Made by a program: the position numbers and the translations under genes. The notes under the pieces are model-generated. The model saw nothing but the letters and a program-made list of their open reading frames with translations. It was not told the origin of the DNA and ran no database searches. Below are positions 33,125 to 41,656 of a stretch of 64,000 nt of DNA, in pieces. Position 1 is the stretch's first letter. Each line of letters begins with the position of its first letter. Source of the DNA: UBA7867 sp964579205. GTDB lineage: Bacteria; Bacillota; Clostridia; Christensenellales; UBA1242. The stretch is from contig CAZOFH010000002.1 of assembly GCA_964579205.1 (NCBI GenBank), positions 62,001 to 126,000 on the forward strand. The letters are read 5' to 3'.

Positions 33125-33153
33125 TTGCTTAATTATATAATTTGATGTATAAT
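33125..33153 (+). promoter_or_regulatory. Promoter of the SpoU methyltransferase gene
   Basis: TTGCTT (33125-33130), 17-bp spacer, TATAAT (33148-33153). Confidence 0.65.
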
Positions 33154-33173
33154 AGTCTCCATAAGGAGAAATT

Positions 33174-33881
33174 ATGAGTTATAAAAAAGAGAATGATACG
33201 AGTTTTGCACTAGGCGCTTTTGCCGTGTACGAGGCACTGCGTGCGCGCCCCAATTTGGTGCGCCGCATTTACACCAGCAGGGAATTGACTATGACTGCTA
33301 AGATTTCTGCTATATTGGATTTGGCTCGAAAATTGCATATTGCGGTCGAGGACGGCTCCAAACTGCTCAAAAGAGTGGGTGGCAAGGATAATATTTACCT
33401 AATGGCTGAGTTTGATAAATTCAGCGCCCCATTCGACAACTCGGACCAAATTGTCCTGCACAATCCCTCTGATATGGGCAATGTCGGCACGATTTTGCGT
33501 ACTGCGCTCGGGTTCGGGGTAAAGAATGTCGCGATTATCAAGCCGTGTGTAGATGCCTTTCATCCGCGTGTCGTCCGCGCCTCGCAAGGTGCGATTTTTA
33601 GCCTAAACATTCGCGTTTTTGACTCTTGGGAAGACTATCTAGCCGAGAATTCGCAAATCACAAAGTACCTCTTTATGCTAGACCGCGATGCGCAAGTTTT
33701 GCAGAAAACTCCTTGCCCGAACACTCCCAAAGCCCTAGTTTTCGGCAACGAAGCCACAGGGCTGCCAGCATCTCTCAAATCGTGCGGCATTCCGACAATT
33801 ATTAGACACACTGCCGAGATTGATTCGTTGAATTTGGGAGTGGCGGTGAGTATCGCGCTATACCATTTTTCAAAGATATAA
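33174..33881 (+). CDS. SpoU/TrmH family RNA 2'-O-methyltransferase
   Basis: The 235-aa protein has the three SpoU motifs: NPSDMGNVGTILRTALGFG, LVFGNEATGLP and IDSLNLGVAVSIALY. These form the knotted AdoMet-binding fold of tRNA/rRNA ribose methyltransferases. The N-terminal 80 residues would bind substrate RNA. Which nucleotide is modified cannot be told from the sequence. AAGGAG precedes the ATG. It is monocistronic. Confidence 0.92.
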   Translation: MSYKKENDTSFALGAFAVYEALRARPNLVRRIYTSRELTMTAKISAILDLARKLHIAVEDGSKLLKRVGGKDNIYLMAEFDKFSAPFDNSDQIVLHNPSDMGNVGTILRTALGFGVKNVAIIKPCVDAFHPRVVRASQGAIFSLNIRVFDSWEDYLAENSQITKYLFMLDRDAQVLQKTPCPNTPKALVFGNEATGLPASLKSCGIPTIIRHTAEIDSLNLGVAVSIALYHFSKI

Positions 33882-33971
33882 ACCAAACTGTTTTGTCGAG
33901 GATATAAATGGCGCGATGCTGCTTTGCAGCGCAAACCGCTAGACAGTTACAAGAGCAAATTCTTTCCTCTA

Positions 33972-34020
33972 ATTGCTATTCCGAGGCCACATTGGCGTAT
34001 GTCGTCCTCTGAATGGCATT
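33972..34020 (-). repeat. Intergenic repeat, family A, decayed copy
   Basis: ATTCCGAGGCCAC ... GTCCTCTGAATGGCA retains the inverted CTCTGAATG flank; the rest is eroded. Confidence 0.45.
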
Positions 34021-34155
34021 GCTGTGGAGACCTCTCGACCCCTATTAATTAATAATTGAAAAGGGAAATTTCTGCCTATTTTTATTCAGAGCGGGTGATG
34101 TACCGCGCAAAATCCGTTAGTCCTTTGTGCTAAAACAAAACCTAAAATAACAAAA

Positions 34156-34647
34156 TCAACTTCCCGCATCTTGATTTTCTTTTGCCTGCTCTTTAGTCTC
34201 GTTGTCATGCGGCGGCTGTGTCGGGGGTGTTTCGCTCGGTAATCCCATTCCCCGAGGGATGTCGGAGCCGTCAGCCTCCACGATGTCGTCAAACTCAGGA
34301 TTGGCTTTGTCCCACTTTTTAAAATAATTCAGCCATAGTTGCGCTACTCCAAACGCAATAATGGCGACCCCAGCGCCCGCGCCGTACCAGTGCAAGTATA
34401 CAAAAAACACGATTGCCAACACTAGCAAAACGACCACGCTGCCGACACTCAGCACAACAGTCCTCCGAAAGGACTTTTTCTTTTGCTCGATGATGTCGTC
34501 TACCAAATATTTTGCGACCATATTTTGGTGGTCGGCGCGTTTTTTTGCCTCGGCAATTTCTGTATCAATATCTCGAGGTGCGTCGTCGGTGTCGTCGGTA
34601 GTCGCGTCAAAAACCTCAGGCTCGTTTTTTGATTCTCTAGGTAGCAT
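34156..34647 (-). CDS. Membrane protein of unknown function
   Basis: The 163-aa protein has an acidic N-terminus, two adjacent membrane segments (about 62-85 and 88-106: VVLSVGSVVVLLVLAIVFFV and GAGAGVAIIAFGVAQLWL) and a Pro/Glu-rich tail. I recognise no family. AGGGGGCG precedes the ATG. It stands alone on the minus strand. Confidence 0.65.
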   Translation of the reverse strand: MLPRESKNEPEVFDATTDDTDDAPRDIDTEIAEAKKRADHQNMVAKYLVDDIIEQKKKSFRRTVVLSVGSVVVLLVLAIVFFVYLHWYGAGAGVAIIAFGVAQLWLNYFKKWDKANPEFDDIVEADGSDIPRGMGLPSETPPTQPPHDNETKEQAKENQDAGS

Positions 34648-34828
34648 ATGTTCGCCCCCTTTTATCCTTATTTATTATAAGCGAACGCGCCGATTTAGTC
34701 AATTTAATTTGACCAAGATTTTTGGCAGATTGCGCGATTTTTGCGATTTGGTGCCACAAAAAGCGATTTTTCATTGAATTCACGCGTCTTACAATTCATT
34801 TGCCACCGTGCGCGAGAGATTTTGCAAA

Positions 34829-34862
34829 AAAGAAAAGGTCCAATACTCTCGGTATTAGACCC
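34829..34862 (-). terminator. Terminator of tRNA-Gly
   Basis: On the minus strand, GGTCTAATAC and GTATTGGACC pair around CGAGA and are followed by a T-rich run. Confidence 0.8.
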
Positions 34863-34873
34863 AACATCATCAA

Positions 34874-34947
34874 TGGAGCAGGTGAAGGGAATCGAACCCT
34901 CGTATCAAGCTTGGGAAGCTTGCGTTCTACCATTGAACCACACCTGC
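34874..34947 (-). tRNA. tRNA-Gly (CCC anticodon)
   Basis: On the minus strand: acceptor GCAGGTG/CACCTGC, anticodon arm CAAGC-TTCCCAA-GCTTG with CCC, T-arm with GGTTCGATTCC, CCA encoded. Confidence 0.96.
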
Positions 34948-34960
34948 AAATGATAGACTA

Positions 34961-34989
34961 ATTGTACGCAAAAAATCTGCGTTTGTCAA
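34961..34989 (-). promoter_or_regulatory. Promoter of tRNA-Gly
   Basis: On the minus strand, TTGACA (34984-34989), 17-bp spacer, TACAAT (34961-34966). Confidence 0.8.
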
Positions 34990-35016
34990 GTGTTTTGCGC
35001 AAATCAGTCAAAAATG

Positions 35017-35499
35017 TTATCTATATTGCGCCCACGGCACGGCAGGAATGGTGTCGATGTCCTCACTTTCGATAAATTGCGGTACATCGTAGTCCGTCTT
35101 TGTGATAGTTTTTTCCAAAAGAGACAGGGAAAAACTGTCGTCATCGACAAAAATATGATAGTGATTGCGTGCGTAAAAAGCGGGTGCCAATTCCTCGCCT
35201 TCGCCTTGCGGAAAGTATACGCCTTTGATTTGGTCGCAGCCATTTTGTAGTGCAAATTGCTCAAACAGCCCATTCATCACGCTCCCGACACCCTTGCTGA
35301 GATACTCGGGGCACACATTGATGCCGCGCAAATCCGCCTGCCTGCACTTGCGCAAAATCTCAAAACCGAGGTAGCCTATCGGGGCGCTCTCCTTATCGTA
35401 CGCCCAAATTTGATAAAAATTGTCAAACACCTCAGGAATTCGGAAAATTTGCAGCGAAATCTGCTGATTATCTTTGATTAAATATTCAAATTCTTGCAT
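35017..35499 (-). CDS. GNAT-family acetyltransferase-like protein
   Basis: The 160-aa protein has the GNAT core: a strand and turn IGYLGFEIL, then VCPEYLSKGVGSVMNGLFEQFA, in which KGVGS is the acetyl-CoA pyrophosphate loop (usually Q/RxxGxG/A). FYARNHYHIF matches the family's last strand. The substrate is unknown. There is no Shine-Dalgarno before the ATG, and the consensus promoter lies so close that the mRNA is probably leaderless. tRNA-Gly follows on the same strand with its own promoter. Confidence 0.75.
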   Translation of the reverse strand: MQEFEYLIKDNQQISLQIFRIPEVFDNFYQIWAYDKESAPIGYLGFEILRKCRQADLRGINVCPEYLSKGVGSVMNGLFEQFALQNGCDQIKGVYFPQGEGEELAPAFYARNHYHIFVDDDSFSLSLLEKTITKTDYDVPQFIESEDIDTIPAVPWAQYR

Positions 35500-35505
35500 A
35501 TTATT

Positions 35506-35534
35506 AGTATATCATAAGATGATGAATTTGTCAA
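35506..35534 (-). promoter_or_regulatory. Promoter of the GNAT gene, probable leaderless mRNA
   Basis: On the minus strand, TTGACA (35529-35534), 17-bp spacer, TATACT (35506-35511). The ATG at 35499 starts 7 bases beyond the -10 box. Confidence 0.7.
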
Positions 35535-35735
35535 ATTTTGATTTTTTTGCGATAAAATTGGGGTATACGATAATGTTTGATGAGAGTGATTTTTTGGGAA
35601 ATAAATTTTATCTAGCCAGTATAGGGAAGAAAAGAGAGTTTTGTCTAATTTTGGGATGCGGTGTTTTTGATAACGAATAGCGCGGTGGCTAAATAAAAAT
35701 ACATCAAAAAATCAAAAATAATTTGACGCAAACTC

Positions 35736-35764
35736 TTGACAGTGCGATTTTGGAGTGCTATAAT
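35736..35764 (+). promoter_or_regulatory. Consensus promoter of ctsR-mcsA-clpC
   Basis: TTGACA (35736-35741), 17-bp spacer, TATAAT (35759-35764), a full SigmaA consensus. Confidence 0.9.
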
Positions 35765-35773
35765 TGACGCAAA

Positions 35774-35790
35774 GGTCAAAGAAAGTCAAA
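35774..35790 (+). promoter_or_regulatory. CtsR operator
   Basis: GGTCAAA-GAA-AGTCAAA is the tandem heptad bound by CtsR (consensus RGTCAAA-NAN-RGTCAAA). It covers the transcription start region of the operon, so CtsR represses its own operon until stress. Confidence 0.92.
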
Positions 35791-35811
35791 CTTACAAAAG
35801 GGTGAATAAAA

Positions 35812-36273
35812 ATGAATATTTCTGATATGATAGAGGAGTTTATAAAGGAGACTTTGGGCGATTCGGAGAAATTGGATATTAGCCGCAATGAGTTGGCGAG
35901 TTATTTTAATGTCGCCCCCAGCCAGATTAATTATGTGCTGACTACTAGGTTCAATTACGAGCGCGGATTTGTGACCGAATCAAAGCGCGGAGGCAATGGT
36001 TATGTGACCATTTTACGCACAGATGATAACGATAGCAAATGGATCAAGGAGATTTTGGCGCGCTTGAGTAATGATTTGGATTATCGCAGTGGGGTGTATT
36101 TGCTGACTGAATTGTGCGAGCGTGAATTGATTGATATCGGGCAGTGCGAGGTGCTAAAATCGGCGATTTCGCCGCCTGCGTTAGCCAATCCGTTTCGGCT
36201 GGAAAATCACTTTCGGGCGCAAATTCTCAAGCGCGTGATTTTGGATGCAAAAAAAACAAAAAGTAAAAGTTGA
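35812..36273 (+). CDS. ctsR: Heat-shock repressor CtsR
   Basis: The 153-aa protein has the CtsR winged helix: ISRNELASYFNVAPSQINYVLTTRF binds DNA, and RGGNGYVTI is the glycine-rich thermosensing wing. The C-terminal dimer domain follows (about 75-150). It represses protein quality-control genes through the operator at 35774. AAGGGTG lies about 8 bp before the ATG. It leads the operon ctsR-mcsA-clpC. Confidence 0.95.
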   Translation: MNISDMIEEFIKETLGDSEKLDISRNELASYFNVAPSQINYVLTTRFNYERGFVTESKRGGNGYVTILRTDDNDSKWIKEILARLSNDLDYRSGVYLLTELCERELIDIGQCEVLKSAISPPALANPFRLENHFRAQILKRVILDAKKTKSKS

Positions 36274-36283
36274 GGAGTAAAAA

Positions 36284-36778
36284 ATGTATTATTGTGATAA
36301 ATGTGGTCAGCCTGCCACCTTTCTCACTTGGGTGGAGATAAACGGCGAGCGAATGGAGCAGCACTTGTGCGGTAATTGTGCCAAAAAAGAGCGCGGGCTC
36401 AGCGATTTGATAGAGCCTATGGTGGGAGAATTCTTTGATTTTCCTGTCGCTTTCGGGCGCAAAAAACCGTCCAAACATCAGGGCGTTTGCCCGACTTGCG
36501 GATATACCGAGAGAGAATTTTGGCAGTCGGGATATTACAACTGTCCCGATTGTGCTCGGTATCTCAAAATGAATAATTATGCAAAATCGCAAAAGGCGTT
36601 TGACGATACGCCGATGCCGATTGAAAAGGTCAAACTCAATATAAAAAAGCCGAGCGAAATGACTTTTGTAGACGATTTGCGTGCGCAACTTCAAAAAGCG
36701 GTCAATGAGGAGCGTTATCAAGACGCTGCAGAATTAAAGAAAAAAATCGACGAAATCGAGAAATCAAAGGGGGAATAG
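36284..36778 (+). CDS. mcsA: McsA, zinc-finger/UVR partner of the CtsR-ClpC system
   Basis: The 164-aa protein has four CxxC pairs (C4/C7, C29/C32, CPTC near 70 and CPDC near 87) and a C-terminal UVR motif (LRAQLQKAVNEERYQDAAELKKKIDEI) that docks on ClpC. In other Bacillota McsA activates the arginine kinase McsB. Here no mcsB follows; clpC begins after 3 bp. McsA may therefore act directly as a ClpC adaptor or zinc/redox sensor, or mcsB may lie elsewhere. GAGGAG precedes the ATG. Confidence 0.93.
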   Translation: MYYCDKCGQPATFLTWVEINGERMEQHLCGNCAKKERGLSDLIEPMVGEFFDFPVAFGRKKPSKHQGVCPTCGYTEREFWQSGYYNCPDCARYLKMNNYAKSQKAFDDTPMPIEKVKLNIKKPSEMTFVDDLRAQLQKAVNEERYQDAAELKKKIDEIEKSKGE

Positions 36779-36781
36779 AGA

Positions 36782-39265
36782 ATGAATTTTTCAGAAACAT
36801 TATACAAGGCTTTGCAAAACGCGGGCGAGTTGGCTACCCGTATGGGATATGCAGAAATCGCTTCTGAGCATCTGTTGTTCGGTATAATTTCTATCGAAGA
36901 CGCGCCGTCAGCCCAGATTTTGCGGAAATTCGGTGTAACAAAACAGAGTTATCTGCAGGCAGTCGATGAGCGGATGGAAAAATTCCCGAGCAAATATCTC
37001 GACGAGGTGGGCTACACTGCCTATGTCCGCGAAGTGCTGATTTTTGCTAACAAACTCGCTAGCAAACTTGGGCTAAACAAGACTAGCACCGAGCACGTTT
37101 TGGCGGCGTTGGTGCAAAATGCTGAAAGCGATGCCATTCAGTTGTTGCGTCGCGCCTTTAATATCGACATAAATGCGTTGCGAAATCAGATTTATCAGAA
37201 TATTTTGCCGACTGCCACTCAATCTGAAAGTGTGAGCCAAGATGCTGGTGGGTATGACAATGCTGGCAGTACTTTGCCCAAAAACTTGCTCGAACTCGGT
37301 ACCGACCTAACGCTCAAGGCGCGTCAAGGCAAAATCGACCCAATCATCGGGCGTGAGGACGAAATCGCGCGCGTAATTGAGATTTTGTGTCGTAAAACAA
37401 AAAACAACCCAGTGCTCATCGGTGAGGCTGGTGTCGGAAAATCTGCCGTTGTCGAAGGGCTGGCTAAAGCGATTGTCGAGGGTAATGTGCCGGATTTGCT
37501 CAAAAATAAGGTGATTTTTTCGCTGGAATTGGGTTCTCTGATGGCTGGGACAAAGTACCGCGGTAGTATGGAGGAAAAACTCAAGAACGCGATTGACACC
37601 ATTATTCAGAATAAAGATATCATCGTTTTTATCGACGAATTGCATACTTTGGTGCAGGCGGGCGGCGGTGACAAGGGAGAGGTCAGCCCTAGCGATATGC
37701 TCAAGCCATACCTTGCGCGTGGTGAATTGCAGACTGTCGGTGCGACTACTACTGAGGAATATCGCAAATTTATCGAGCAGGACAAGGCGCTAGAGCGTAG
37801 GTTTCAGCCTGTTATGGTTAATCCGCCGTCGGTCGAGCAAACTGTGGAAATTCTAAAAGGCTTGCGAGAGTCTTATGAAAAGTTTCACAAAGTCAAAATT
37901 ACGGACGAAGCGATTTTGGCTGCCGCAAGTCTGAGTGACCGCTACATTATGGATAGGAGCCTACCTGACAAAGCGATAGACTTGGTCGATGAGGCAAGTT
38001 CGAGGGCAAAAGTCAACGGGGCTACTATGCCTGCACCGCTCAAAGAATTGCACGACAGGCTAGAAAAACTCGAGGCGGACAAAAAGGACGCTGTCGCAAG
38101 GCAAGATTACAATGAGGCGGGGGCTTTGCACGACGAAATCAAAAAATTGAGCGTGGATTACCAGCAACAAAAGGAAGAATTTGACAAATCTACCGCAAAT
38201 GGCCCTGTTATTGGGTTCGATGATATTGCTAGAGTGGTGAGTGCGTGGTCGCACATTCCTGTAACAAAACTTACTGAGACCGAGCGAGACAGGCTGATGA
38301 GGTTGGAGGAATTACTACACAATCGTGTCATTGGTCAAGATCAAGCGGTCGTTGCTGTGAGCAAAGCAATTCGTCGTGCTCGTGCTGGGCTCAAAGACCC
38401 GAATAGACCGATAGGCTCATTCCTATTCTTGGGACCTACCGGTGTGGGTAAGACTGAATTGTCAAAAGCGTTGGCAGAAGCGATGTTTGATGATGAAAAT
38501 CTGATAATTAGGCTAGATATGAGTGAGTATATGGAATCACACTCAGTCAGTAAACTTATTGGTTCGCCTCCAGGATATGTGGGGCACGATGACGGTGGTC
38601 AACTCACTGAGCAAGTCCGCCGCAAACCGTATTCGATTATCCTATTCGATGAATTGGAAAAGGCGCACCCTGATGTCTTCAATATTTTGCTACAAATTCT
38701 CGACGACGGGCGCCTGACTGATAGTCACGGCAGAACGGTAAGTTTCAAGAACACAATCATCATAATGACTAGTAATGCTGGGGTAAGCAACCCAAAATAC
38801 AAGAAAAATCGTGAAATTTATGAAAAAGAAGAGGATTTGGATAAGATTGCGCAACTAGATGAAGAGGCTACTGAAATCCTAAACGACGCTATCAAAGGAC
38901 AATTTAGACCAGAGTTTTTGAACAGAATTGACTCAATAGTTATCTTCAAATCGTTGTCAAAGCCAGAACTTGCACATATTGCCAAACTTTTGATAACTAA
39001 AGTTGTCAAAAAACTCAAGAGCAAAGATATAGAATTGAAATTTACCGAGGACGCTCTCAGATACCTTGTGCAAAAAGGGTATACCGCCGATTATGGTGCG
39101 AGACCTTTGCGTAGAGTAATTGAGCAGGAAATTGAAGATAAACTGGCTGATGAGATATTGTCGGGCAAATTGGCTACAGGTGCTAAGGTAACAGTAGATG
39201 CTGATATCGAGGCTGGCAAATTGAAATTTAGAATTTATCAACCCAAAGTCGAAAGTAATGAATAA
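36782..39265 (+). CDS. clpC: ATP-dependent chaperone ClpC (AAA+ unfoldase)
   Basis: This 827-aa Hsp100 protein has an N-terminal Clp-N repeat domain (1-150), D1 with GEAGVGKSAV (from about 214), a middle domain with a UVR-like segment (about 420-470), and D2 with GPTGVGKTELSKALA (from about 550). The SPPGYVGHDDGGQLTEQVRR stretch in D2 is typical. It unfolds substrates, adaptor-bound or arginine-phosphorylated, for ClpP. It is the last gene of the CtsR-controlled operon and is followed by a strong terminator. Confidence 0.97.
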   Translation: MNFSETLYKALQNAGELATRMGYAEIASEHLLFGIISIEDAPSAQILRKFGVTKQSYLQAVDERMEKFPSKYLDEVGYTAYVREVLIFANKLASKLGLNKTSTEHVLAALVQNAESDAIQLLRRAFNIDINALRNQIYQNILPTATQSESVSQDAGGYDNAGSTLPKNLLELGTDLTLKARQGKIDPIIGREDEIARVIEILCRKTKNNPVLIGEAGVGKSAVVEGLAKAIVEGNVPDLLKNKVIFSLELGSLMAGTKYRGSMEEKLKNAIDTIIQNKDIIVFIDELHTLVQAGGGDKGEVSPSDMLKPYLARGELQTVGATTTEEYRKFIEQDKALERRFQPVMVNPPSVEQTVEILKGLRESYEKFHKVKITDEAILAAASLSDRYIMDRSLPDKAIDLVDEASSRAKVNGATMPAPLKELHDRLEKLEADKKDAVARQDYNEAGALHDEIKKLSVDYQQQKEEFDKSTANGPVIGFDDIARVVSAWSHIPVTKLTETERDRLMRLEELLHNRVIGQDQAVVAVSKAIRRARAGLKDPNRPIGSFLFLGPTGVGKTELSKALAEAMFDDENLIIRLDMSEYMESHSVSKLIGSPPGYVGHDDGGQLTEQVRRKPYSIILFDELEKAHPDVFNILLQILDDGRLTDSHGRTVSFKNTIIIMTSNAGVSNPKYKKNREIYEKEEDLDKIAQLDEEATEILNDAIKGQFRPEFLNRIDSIVIFKSLSKPELAHIAKLLITKVVKKLKSKDIELKFTEDALRYLVQKGYTADYGARPLRRVIEQEIEDKLADEILSGKLATGAKVTVDADIEAGKLKFRIYQPKVESNE

Positions 39266-39295
39266 TTAGATAAGGTTAATTTAAATTAGAATACA

Positions 39296-39327
39296 AAAAT
39301 ACGCTACACAGGTAGCGTATTTTTTGG
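39296..39327 (+). terminator. Terminator of the clpC operon
   Basis: AATACGCTAC, loop ACAG, GTAGCGTATT, then T-run. Confidence 0.85.
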
Positions 39328-39374
39328 TATTTAATAAATTGTTGCTTGCTCGCAAAAATGTGGGTAATGCAATA

Positions 39375-39437
39375 AATAAGCGAGTAAGTGACAAAAATAA
39401 GCAGTTAAACAGCAAAAATAAACAGGTAAGTGGTAAA
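39375..39437 (+). repeat. Three imperfect 21-bp tandem repeats
   Basis: Three consecutive 21-bp units start AATAAG, AATAAG and AATAAA (39375, 39396, 39417), share a GTTAA/GTAAG core and end in AAA. They lie in the AT-rich, gene-free interval 39328-39575, where nothing else was recognised. Confidence 0.65.
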
Positions 39438-39575
39438 TTTTTGATTTGAACAACTGATAAGTAATCAGAGCAAAGGCGGGGAAAAATAAAATATTCTAAT
39501 AAAAATCAAAATAATATAACTCGATAAATATTGTCTCTATTGAGTAAAATCGGGTATAAAAATTAGAATAATTCT

Positions 39576-40001
39576 TTAGTTATTATTCGCGATTTTGGTT
39601 AGTTTTTTGATCTGTGACGGTGTGTAATTTTGCTGCTGAACGGCTGTCTTTTGGGCTGTTTTGACGGGCTGATTTTGTTGTTTTTGGGTCAAAAGAGGGA
39701 GTAGTGTCTGTGCCAATTCTAATACTGCTGCTATATTATTGTTTTGCGATTTTTGGCTAGAAATAGGCGTTTGCTTAGGTGCTATGCATTGCATAGTACC
39801 TTGCATAGTACTGCCAAAACTGTCGTTTTTTGTACCAAAATCGTAGTTTGGTAAGTTGTAATAATTCTGTGCAGTCTGTTGTGATGGTGCCGGTGTGGCG
39901 GTAGAAATGTTGGGCGAGAATATTTTTGACACCGTGCTGATTACATCGCCAAGATTGATATTGCTATTTTGTAGAATAGATAGAAGATTTGTTATATCCA
40001 T
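39576..40001 (-). CDS. Gln/Asn-rich small protein of unknown function
   Basis: The 141-aa protein starts with a hydrophobic helix-like segment (ITNLLSILQNSNINLGDVIS), then a low-complexity Gln/Asn/Ser/Thr/Pro region, a second hydrophobic stretch (IAAVLELAQTLLPLLTQ) and a Gln/Lys-rich tail. No signal peptide is seen and I recognise no family. AGGTG lies before the ATG. The layout is loosely like the 102-aa protein at 46055. It is divergent from the gene at 40061 across a 59-bp gap with a small palindrome. Confidence 0.55.
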   Translation of the reverse strand: MDITNLLSILQNSNINLGDVISTVSKIFSPNISTATPAPSQQTAQNYYNLPNYDFGTKNDSFGSTMQGTMQCIAPKQTPISSQKSQNNNIAAVLELAQTLLPLLTQKQQNQPVKTAQKTAVQQQNYTPSQIKKLTKIANNN

Positions 40002-40015
40002 AATGCACCTAATTT

Positions 40016-40033
40016 ATATATGAAAACATATAT
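40016..40033. promoter_or_regulatory. Palindrome between divergent small genes
   Basis: ATATATG-AAAA-CATATAT lies midway between the two start codons. It could be a shared operator or overlapping -10 regions; no clear -35 is seen. Confidence 0.3.
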
Positions 40034-40060
40034 TGATTTAGTGAAATATGGAGGTAAAAA

Positions 40061-40378
40061 ATGAATATAAAAGATTACAAAAGTACACAAACAGAAGAAG
40101 AAAAGACATCAAAAAGTGATTTTGAGGAGTTGAAAAATAGTCAAGAATTCAAGGATATTGAGCGCGAATATGGGAGTGTAGTTGAGGATTTTATCAATAA
40201 TTATGCTAGCAAAAGCGAGCCAGAATTGATACAGGATTTGCTGCGTCTAATAGCCGAAAAGAAAAAAGATGGCACATTTGATGCGCAAAAACTACGTGAC
40301 TTGGCGGAGATGATTGCGCCGATGCTGGACGATGAAATGAGGGCAAAAATGTATAATTTACTCAATTTTTTGGACTAA
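40061..40378 (+). CDS. Small acidic helical protein of unknown function
   Basis: The 105-aa protein is charged and probably all-helical (SDFEELKNSQEFKDIEREYG ... LRDLAEMIAPMLDDEMRAKM). I recognise no family. GGAGG lies 7 bp before the ATG. The subtilase gene begins 2 bp after its stop, so the two are co-transcribed and may be functionally linked, for example as inhibitor, chaperone or substrate of the protease. Confidence 0.65.
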   Translation: MNIKDYKSTQTEEEKTSKSDFEELKNSQEFKDIEREYGSVVEDFINNYASKSEPELIQDLLRLIAEKKKDGTFDAQKLRDLAEMIAPMLDDEMRAKMYNLLNFLD

Positions 40379-40380
40379 CA

Positions 40381-41553
40381 ATGCACCCAAAGATTGACCC
40401 AAGCATTCTAAACTCTGTCGGCATTCTCGAGGTGGATAAGTGCCAAGTGATAGTGTATTATCGCGATGAAAACTTTTTACATAAGGTACAAAACAACACT
40501 GATTTTGAGGTTTTGGGGCATTATCCATTTATCAAGGCGCTGGCAATTTGCGTAAATTATCGCAAAATATTTGATTTTGCTAATGATATTGGGGTAAATT
40601 ATGTCACCAAAGTGGCTACTACTCATACGCTCATTCATAATGCGCGCGATATGCTAGGGGTGGACAGATTACATACTCAAGGTATTAATGGGCGAGGGGT
40701 GAATGTCGCAGTGATTGATACAGGGTGCTACCCGCATCTCGATTTTGTATTGGGCGAGAATAGGATAGTCAAGTTTGTCGACTTTGTCAATGGGCGAGAA
40801 TTGCCGTATGATGATAATGGTCACGGCTCTTTTGTGGCGGGAGTGCTGTGTGGTAGTGGGCTGGTTTCTGGTGCAAAATTCACAGGAATTGCACCAAAAA
40901 GTGGGTTAATTGTGTTAAAATCGCTCAAAAGTGACGGTCAAACGCAAGCATACAAGGTGTTAGAGGCTATGCAGTGGATATACACAAATTGCCTAAAATA
41001 CAACATCCGAGTGGTGTGTATGAGTTTCGGTAGCACTCCATTAGGGCAAAATGACCCGCTTTCTCTCGGTGCAAACTCGTTGTGGCAAAAAGGGGTGGTG
41101 GTCGTCTCGGCGGTTGGCAATGACGGACCTCGCCCAAGTTCGGTCAAGTCACCCGGCGCGAGTGGTAAAATCATCACTGTAGGCTGTGCAGATACGCGCA
41201 AAAACGACATTTCGGTAGCAGATTTTAGTTCTCGAGGTCCAATTTTTGACTTTATCAAGCCTGATTTGATTGCTCCAGGGGTGGAAATTACCTCGCTATC
41301 TAATAGTGAGAATTTTTATACCACAATGTCGGGGACTAGTGTGAGCGCTCCTGTGGTGGCAGGGATTTGCGCACTGCTTATTCAGCAGAACTCTAGCCTT
41401 ACCCCAAATATGATAAAATCAATTTTGCTCTCTAGTGCGCGCACTCTGCCTTTTGATGTGAATGCCTGTGGGGCGGGGCTTGTTGACGCGTGGGCGGCGA
41501 GCGAATTAGCAAAATTGTCTCGACCTATCCAATCGAAAACTGCTCAAAAATGA
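40381..41553 (+). CDS. Subtilisin-like serine protease (S8) without signal peptide
   Basis: The 390-aa protein has the catalytic triad D113 (AVIDTG), H148 (NGHGSFVAG) and S320 (SGTSVSAPV), and the oxyanion asparagine in AVGNDG. The first ~100 residues resemble a short propeptide-like domain, but there is no signal peptide, so it is probably intracellular or released with the spore or mother cell. It lies 2 bp after a small acidic gene and immediately before the spoIIA operon, separated by a terminator. An intracellular serine protease role (ISP-like) is inferred. Confidence 0.9.
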   Translation: MHPKIDPSILNSVGILEVDKCQVIVYYRDENFLHKVQNNTDFEVLGHYPFIKALAICVNYRKIFDFANDIGVNYVTKVATTHTLIHNARDMLGVDRLHTQGINGRGVNVAVIDTGCYPHLDFVLGENRIVKFVDFVNGRELPYDDNGHGSFVAGVLCGSGLVSGAKFTGIAPKSGLIVLKSLKSDGQTQAYKVLEAMQWIYTNCLKYNIRVVCMSFGSTPLGQNDPLSLGANSLWQKGVVVVSAVGNDGPRPSSVKSPGASGKIITVGCADTRKNDISVADFSSRGPIFDFIKPDLIAPGVEITSLSNSENFYTTMSGTSVSAPVVAGICALLIQQNSSLTPNMIKSILLSSARTLPFDVNACGAGLVDAWAASELAKLSRPIQSKTAQK

Positions 41554-41577
41554 TGCAAATTTGCCAAAAAACTATAA

Positions 41578-41604
41578 AAAAAGTGCAAAAAACGCACTTT
41601 TTTT
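41578..41604 (+). terminator. Terminator of the subtilase operon
   Basis: AAAGTGC, loop AAAAAAC, GCACTTT, then T-run, 24 bases after the stop. Confidence 0.8.
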
Positions 41605-41656
41605 CAATTTTTGCACAAAAAATTATGCTAACATTGTTTTTCGGGAGGACGACTAT

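Noticed and set aside
35522..35680. Small plus-strand open frame of about 52 codons
   Set aside because: It overlaps the divergent GNAT promoter and has no Shine-Dalgarno or recognisable sequence.
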